A stretch of DNA of 46,153 nt, from contig QWOO01000060.1 of assembly GCA_003669615.1 (NCBI GenBank), positions 1 through 46,153 on the forward strand, read 5' to 3'. This DNA is from Planctomycetota bacterium. Its GTDB lineage: Bacteria > Planctomycetota > Planctomycetia > Planctomycetales > Planctomycetaceae. Within the stretch, counting starts at the first letter, position 1. Every line of letters starts with the position of its first letter. The position numbers were made by a program, and so were the translations under genes. Shown here piece after piece: positions 41,801-46,153 of this stretch. The notes beneath the pieces were generated by a model. The model ran no database searches, was not told the DNA's origin, and saw nothing but the letters and a program-made list of their open reading frames with translations.

Positions 41801-42628
41801 GACGCTCACGTATGGACGGTCAGCGAGGAGTTTACGATCGATGAAAGCAACCCGATCGTGAAGATGGATGTTGTCCTGCCAACAGGTCGTGATCTCAAGC
41901 TCCATGTTGTCGATAAAGACGGAAAGCCGGTGGCTGCTCAGGCGGTGAAATTGTCGTTCAGCTTTACCCAGAAGCCCGGCGGTCTGCTCAGTCGCAAATC
42001 CGTGCAAGTTTTTAGTAGTAGTTCGTTTGAAGCGACGAGCGTCACAGACTCCAATGGCATCTGTACTTTTCGAGGACTCTCAATCGATCATCCGCTGGAA
42101 GGCATTGAGCTAAAACTCACGGCGACGACTGAGCCTGGACCCTACCGGGGCAAGTCGCAGACAATTTCGCTCGCGGAAACCAAACAGCCGGTCAAGATCG
42201 TACTGTCGCGTGGACTCACCGCCAGCGGATATCTCATCGACACCGCGACCAACAAGCCGGTGCCCAATGCCGAGATTCGCCTGATGCCTCAGCAGTACTC
42301 TGCTGAGAGAGAGTATCAGGGATGGGCGAACGCCAAAACAGATGCCACGGGCCGCTTCGAATTCTCCGGTCTCGAACCCATCGAATACAGAGGCTCAATT
42401 AATGACGCCTATCCCAAAGGCGCGGTGCTACAGCCACAAAGCGATGGCGGACTCAGCATTTCCTATCCCGCGAACGTCCAACAACTCAACCTGACCCCAA
42501 CAGATCCACCCAGCGAACCCGTCCGCTGGGAAGTGATTCTGGATCCTCGAAGCCGCTGGATTAACGTAGGTCGATCTGTCCTCAGATCGACACGTGTGCA
42601 ACCTGATCCGCCAAAGCCGCCACGTTGA
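38891..42628 (+). CDS. M56 (BlaR1-like) metallopeptidase with very long C-terminal beta-sandwich-like region
   Basis: HELAHIRRWDPL (HExxH), NPFVWWLNRIIRAEREACCDAVAA, then about 850 aa with carboxypeptidase-regulatory-like repeats (e.g. SGYLIDTATNKPVPNAEIRLM...TDATGRFEFSGL). Confidence 0.9.
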   Translation: MPDAITLLSETLIRALGHSLWQAALISAAVWFLLRTLPAKYAERRYAIALGGLAGIVAAALVTWSVLRLEPTESNSDGIQYRRPVEQTVRISDSPSASRQSSPAEPQAEVAELAEHTDQNPTSFAADATSSINPSSPIVARWLAVIWLCGAVVMLLRGLTGFVIARRWLVESAAVAESGLQELTEIVKELSGRLKLRLIVRIVLSDRIDTPAVVGVLWPVIMVPVSMLTGVPADQWRIMIAHELAHIRRWDPLVSLIQMVVESLLFFNPFVWWLNRIIRAEREACCDAVAARICGQPMSVAKTLIDVAASIHRPVISSALAFAEPSSEGELSDRVLRLVQPDRAPRLRISWLSVTVVMVALAATFILLQRGTDIAVQTAANWMSPKERVEKLVQLEAEQNGNFVPARAASADGSRTSDDPNAGKIAVHVIVKTDDGSKITPKLTLHYQSRAGNNGVSGALDGLDAETVEYKKTHYFRPCRLLIGASHPDFAAVSSPVVTLMPEAKEKTIELILTRGSNVDAVVTNEHGQPIALAEIMCAAVFGFGGSWSGGGPQRIQTDEGGRLKLSRIANATYSIEVMANGYQRLRLTQSLEQAVSTNSNEPFKLVLKPARPVSVLILDKESSQPIGNARLRITYRKSAKEGIDFGFSRRWATPDPWLDYAISNSDGVAVLDQLEDDTVYTFAVVTESYGVGVFETKAGDEERAISLSPETKISGRLTGDLQQLQKSTDVAKPGFQVSVRSRIGSVSQDLSGLYWVSVDPSGYFEIDRLAQGERLTLELPNEKKELQITESMTELEIPLQPVESESSTPVRDVVIRLTGTDPEAPAQGTLFVNWSHPTARMDAQVNNNMPVTSNEVRLKVPVGAFLNFRQESLAGYHIDDQSQIAILPSSTPQVIEASVTAVGGVYGSIKRADGSPADRGFATVLAMELPPSEKDSSRVNSPYSQAGFQFMKSVPFGGRYRLLVHEDTDDAHVWTVSEEFTIDESNPIVKMDVVLPTGRDLKLHVVDKDGKPVAAQAVKLSFSFTQKPGGLLSRKSVQVFSSSSFEATSVTDSNGICTFRGLSIDHPLEGIELKLTATTEPGPYRGKSQTISLAETKQPVKIVLSRGLTASGYLIDTATNKPVPNAEIRLMPQQYSAEREYQGWANAKTDATGRFEFSGLEPIEYRGSINDAYPKGAVLQPQSDGGLSISYPANVQQLNLTPTDPPSEPVRWEVILDPRSRWINVGRSVLRSTRVQPDPPKPPR

Positions 42629-42873
42629 CGTCTTATTTCAAAAAGTGACAGGACGTAGGGTGTGACAAGTTCGCCCTGGCGAACGCAGGCACACCATTTC
42701 GCCGCCATGTGGTGTGCCTACGCTCCGCTGGTCACACCCTACAAAACACACGGCCAATGCCGCTCTTCTTGCGAGGCAGGCATTCGCATAGCCGCGCTCA
42801 GCGCTGATCGCACTCTGCATCCATCACGCACCGCGAACGAATGCCGATCTGGGGACAGATCGGCGTACATTAA
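42561..42873. repeat. Composite fold-back element: 32-bp terminal inverted repeats around a nested hairpin cluster
   Basis: Left 42561-42592 ttaacgtaggtcgatctgtcctcagatcgaca; right 42842-42873 tgccgatctggggacagatcggcgtacattaa (27/32 to the reverse complement). Inner 12-bp repeat 42655-42666 / 42731-42742, 10-bp repeat 42687-42696 / 42710-42719, hairpin 42669-42684. Confidence 0.83.
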
Positions 42874-43982
42874 CCGCAGCAACTGCCAGATGGACCGGCT
42901 TCGGCGGAGCAGCTTTTGTCATGAGGCACGTTCCAGAGTTCCAGCAGCTTTGACGATTCATAATCACCGGCTGTGATCTGGAAGCCCAGGTCATTGATCA
43001 TTCGGAAATCTTCCTCAGCCTTCTGGCCGGGCGTTGTCAGGTAATCGCTGACAAACATGGAATTCGCCGGATACAGACCCAACGCCTGCATCGATCGCAG
43101 GTTCACTTCACGACCACCGGCAATTCGCAGCTCGGCCCTGGGATTGGTCAGGCGAAACATTGCCAGAACTTTCAGACAGAAACGCGGATCCAGTTCGCGA
43201 ACAGCCTGCAGTGGCGTGCCGTCAATCGAGTTCAAAAAGTTGATCGGAATGGATTCAACCTGCAGCTCGGAAAGTTTCATCGCGACATCAACGACATCGT
43301 CATGAACTTCGCCCATTCCCACGATCATCCCGGCACAAAGTTCCAGACCTGCGCTGCGGCAGATATCCAGCGTCTCCAGACGGTCCTTGAACGTATGAGT
43401 CGTGCAGATCTCTTCGTGAAATCGTTCGCTGGTATTCAGATTGTGGTTCACTCGATCCACACCGGCGGCCTTCAGCTTCAGCGCCTGATCGGGCTTCAGC
43501 AGACCCAGGCAGCAGCAGATGTGCAGACCATAAGTGTCTTTGATCTGACGGACGACATTGGCCACATGATCGACTTCACGATCGGTGGGCCCGCGGCCGC
43601 TGGCAACGATGCAATACGTACGAGCTTTGCTTTCCGCGGCCTTGCGAGCCCCATCCATCAGGCGTTCGGCATTCAGGAACGCGTACTTTTCGATCGGCGC
43701 TTCGGAGATCTTTGATTGAGAACAATAATTACAGTCTTCGGGGCAAAGACCGCTCTTGGCATTCTTGAGATAATAGAGCTGAACGGTCTTACCGAAGTAC
43801 TCGCGACGCACACGAAAAGCGGCATCCAAAATCGCCAGTAACTGGTCGTCATCTGCCCGCAGAATACGCATTGCATCTTCGCGAGATAACGATTCACCGC
43901 CAAGAACAGCATCCGCCATCTCATTCCATGACAGGGCGCTCGGGGAAAATTCGGCAGACACAACGGGAGCTGAAACAGACAT
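42870..43982 (-). CDS. bioB: Biotin synthase
   Basis: KSGLCPEDCNYCSQSK (radical SAM CxxxCxxC), HNLNTSERFHEEICTTHTFKDRLETL, GGREVNLRSMQALGLYPANSMFVSDYLTTPGQ. Confidence 0.97.
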   Translation of the reverse strand: MSVSAPVVSAEFSPSALSWNEMADAVLGGESLSREDAMRILRADDDQLLAILDAAFRVRREYFGKTVQLYYLKNAKSGLCPEDCNYCSQSKISEAPIEKYAFLNAERLMDGARKAAESKARTYCIVASGRGPTDREVDHVANVVRQIKDTYGLHICCCLGLLKPDQALKLKAAGVDRVNHNLNTSERFHEEICTTHTFKDRLETLDICRSAGLELCAGMIVGMGEVHDDVVDVAMKLSELQVESIPINFLNSIDGTPLQAVRELDPRFCLKVLAMFRLTNPRAELRIAGGREVNLRSMQALGLYPANSMFVSDYLTTPGQKAEEDFRMINDLGFQITAGDYESSKLLELWNVPHDKSCSAEAGPSGSCCG

Positions 43983-44223
43983 TCCGAAATCACTTCACTT
44001 GAGGGAACAAAAACAGCCAGACAAATCTGAAGCCCGGTCATCCAGGCGGGAAGAAGCCGAACTTTTCAAAAGGCGAGCCTCTGTCGTCTTCTCAGGTCGC
44101 GAAGTTTACCGAATGCCAGTCCCCGTTTCACGCATGGAACGGTCGCCCGTTGTTGTTTGCACGCTTTTGACGGTACCATGCGGGTGGATTTGCCAGTGAA
44201 TTCGAGTCAAGTGGATTATTCTT

Positions 44224-45207
44224 GTGGCCGATTTTCGTCGAAAACGCCGTCATCTGAGCCTGCCCATCTGGAGCAGTGTGCTGCTCATGACCGTCAATAT
44301 TGCGCTGATGGCCGTGCTGATCGTCCAGCTGGCTCGCCAGAGTTCCTGGCTGGCGCTGACCCTGGGATCGATTGCTTTAGCGATCAGTCTCTTCGGAATT
44401 TCCTTCTATTCGTTTCTGACGATCAAGGAAATTCAGCTGAATCGGCGTCAGTCAAACTTCGTCGACAGTGTCACTCACGAACTGAAAACTCCGATTGCCG
44501 CCTTACGCTTGTACCTCGATACACTGCTGATGCGTGAGCCTGCAGCGGCGGACCGCAAGGATTTTTATGAGACCATGAATTCCGAACTGGGGCGTCTCGA
44601 TCGCCTGATCAACCAGTTGCTGGAAGTTGGTCGGCTGGATGCCATCGGCCATCAGACGGAGGCCGAAACCATTCATCTGGAAGACCTGCTGCGGCAGTGT
44701 GCCAAGGCCGCCTGTCTGCATGATAAGCATGAGTTCAACGACGTGTTTCGTTTTGAGGTCGCTCCGCTGGCATTGACGTCGCGGCGGCTGTTGCTGGAAA
44801 TGATCTTCGGCAACCTGCTGGACAATGCTGTCAAGTACGGTGGAAAACCTCCGAAGGTCACGGTGCATGCGTTCTCACGCGGACGGGATCGAGTCGTGGT
44901 GCGAATCCGTGATAATGGTGCCGGAGTGGCTCCGGAAAACCGGCGTCGCATTTTTCAGATGTTTGTCCGCGGCAGCGACGAACTGCATCGCACCAAAACC
45001 GGGACAGGCCTGGGACTGTACATCGTTCGTACGCTTGTCGGGCTACTCAAGGGACGAATCGTCGTGCTCGACGCGGAGTCCGGTGGCGGCACTGTGTTTG
45101 AAGTGACATTGCCAGGTCGGCAACTGGATCTGCCTCAATCGGAAAATCGCGAAACTCACAGCCGCGTTACCGAACTGGCTTTATCAGCACAGGAGAAACC
45201 ACAATGA
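44224..45207 (+). CDS. Sensor histidine kinase (GTG start)
   Basis: SNFVDSVTHELKTPIAALRLYLDTLL (H-box), FGNLLDNAVKYG, GTGLGLYIVRTLV. Overlaps next gene by 4 bp. Confidence 0.93.
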   Translation: MADFRRKRRHLSLPIWSSVLLMTVNIALMAVLIVQLARQSSWLALTLGSIALAISLFGISFYSFLTIKEIQLNRRQSNFVDSVTHELKTPIAALRLYLDTLLMREPAAADRKDFYETMNSELGRLDRLINQLLEVGRLDAIGHQTEAETIHLEDLLRQCAKAACLHDKHEFNDVFRFEVAPLALTSRRLLLEMIFGNLLDNAVKYGGKPPKVTVHAFSRGRDRVVVRIRDNGAGVAPENRRRIFQMFVRGSDELHRTKTGTGLGLYIVRTLVGLLKGRIVVLDAESGGGTVFEVTLPGRQLDLPQSENRETHSRVTELALSAQEKPQ

Positions 45208-45941
45208 GAATTCTGGTCGTTGAAGATGAAGATGCGATCGCCAAAGGCCTGCGTTTCAATTTCGAACGGGAAGGTTATCAGGTCGATCTGGCCGGAGACG
45301 GCCCAACGGCCCTGGAGCTTTACGAGTCCGCTCAGCCGCCGGTCGATCTGGTTGTCCTTGACTTGATGCTGCCACTGATGAGTGGCTATGAGATCTGCAA
45401 AACCCTTCGTCGGCTGGACTGGGAGATTCCGATCCTGGCAATGACGGCCCGCACGTTGTCCGAAGACAAAATTCAGGCCTTCGACTGCGGCGTCAATCAG
45501 TACATGACCAAGCCGTTTTCGCTGCCGGAGCTGCTCAGCCGCGTTCGAAATTTGCTGGATCAGCGTCGCCGCAGTCTGGAGCGACGAACTGTCCGGCCGA
45601 CCGAAGACGTCGTGCGATTTGGCGACGTCACTGTGAACTTCGGCAGGTTTGAGATTCGTCGCAAAGATGAAGTTCAGACCATGACGACTCGCGAGCAGGA
45701 GCTGCTGCGATATTTCCTGGAACAGGACGGCGTGGTGCTGTCTCGAGCTCGCATACAATCGGATGTGTGGAAGGATTCGGCCGACATCTCCAGCCGTTCC
45801 ATCGACAACTTCGTGATGCGGCTGCGACGCATGATTGAGAACGATCCATCATCGCCTCGGCACCTGCTTTCCATCCGCGGCACCGGGTATCGCTTCGTCC
45901 GCGAACGCGCCGAAGAACCCGGTGCAACGGAGGAGTCATAG
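45204..45941 (+). CDS. OmpR/PhoB-family response regulator
   Basis: MRILVVEDEDAIAKGLRFN, VDLVVLDLMLPLMSG, MTKPF, C-terminal winged helix SIDNFVMRLRRMIENDPSSPRHLLSIRGTGYRF. Confidence 0.95.
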   Translation: MRILVVEDEDAIAKGLRFNFEREGYQVDLAGDGPTALELYESAQPPVDLVVLDLMLPLMSGYEICKTLRRLDWEIPILAMTARTLSEDKIQAFDCGVNQYMTKPFSLPELLSRVRNLLDQRRRSLERRTVRPTEDVVRFGDVTVNFGRFEIRRKDEVQTMTTREQELLRYFLEQDGVVLSRARIQSDVWKDSADISSRSIDNFVMRLRRMIENDPSSPRHLLSIRGTGYRFVRERAEEPGATEES

Positions 45942-46099
45942 TCGTTGTTTGCTCCGCAAACAAAACGGATTGTGGAGTGCCGCATCCACGAAGCAGAAAT
46001 CATCGAACTGTGTTTTTGTTGCTGCTTGTTTAAAGCCTTGTGAGCTTTGCGGAGTGCACTCTTGCATCCGTTTCTTTCGCGGAGCGAAAGACGACTATG
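45938..46099. mobile_element. REPIN/MITE-like element, family 1 copy D
   Basis: Left catagtcgttgtttgctccgcaaacaaaacggat (45938-45970), right atccgtttctttcgcggagcgaaagacgactatg (46066-46099); interior resembles copy B. Confidence 0.8.
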
Positions 46100-46100
46100 G

Positions 46101-46153
46101 TCACGCCTTCAGCGATTCCTTTGCCACTCGCATCACATTACCACCGATGATCA
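46101..46153 (-). CDS. 3' end of a convergent gene; tail resembles peptidase M19/amidohydrolase C-termini (partial)
   Basis: Minus-strand translation IIGGNVMRVAKESLKA*, resembling GGNFLRV-type tails. Confidence 0.4.
   Translation of the reverse strand, partial: IIGGNVMRVAKESLKA

Noticed and set aside
1-46153. tRNA, rRNA, prophage or autonomous transposon
   Set aside because: None recognised by reading; tRNAscan-SE, Infernal and ISfinder searches would be needed to exclude small RNAs or short tRNAs.

Overview
The window looks like chromosomal DNA from a Planctomycete. The lineage is inferred from a DUF1549/DUF1553 cytochrome protein, a Tat-signal Gfo/Idh/MocA oxidoreductase, a VP(T/V)Y-rich secreted protein and a BlaI plus very large M56 pair. 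I call about 27 genes, mostly housekeeping or regulatory: birA, mannonate dehydratase, truncated haemoglobin, an MFP with two tandem RND pumps and a divergent TetR, tadA, pyrK-carB, an FmdB-like protein, a polyprenyl synthase, moaC, an alpha/beta hydrolase, CDGSH, a three-gene CHASE4 kinase / hybrid kinase / HD-GYP operon, a membrane-anchored metallophosphoesterase, DUF2617, BlaI, M56, bioB and a two-component pair. I saw no CRISPR array, rRNA, tRNA, prophage or full transposase. The most interesting content is intergenic: several families of fold-back (REPIN/MITE-like) repeats. The main family has four copies, each starting 0-12 bp after a stop codon (once overlapping it). Its paired hairpins show compensatory base changes within each arm, and three copies share homologous interiors. 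A second composite element forms the last residues of the M56 gene and the bioB stop codon. No database search was run; family names come from motif recognition.
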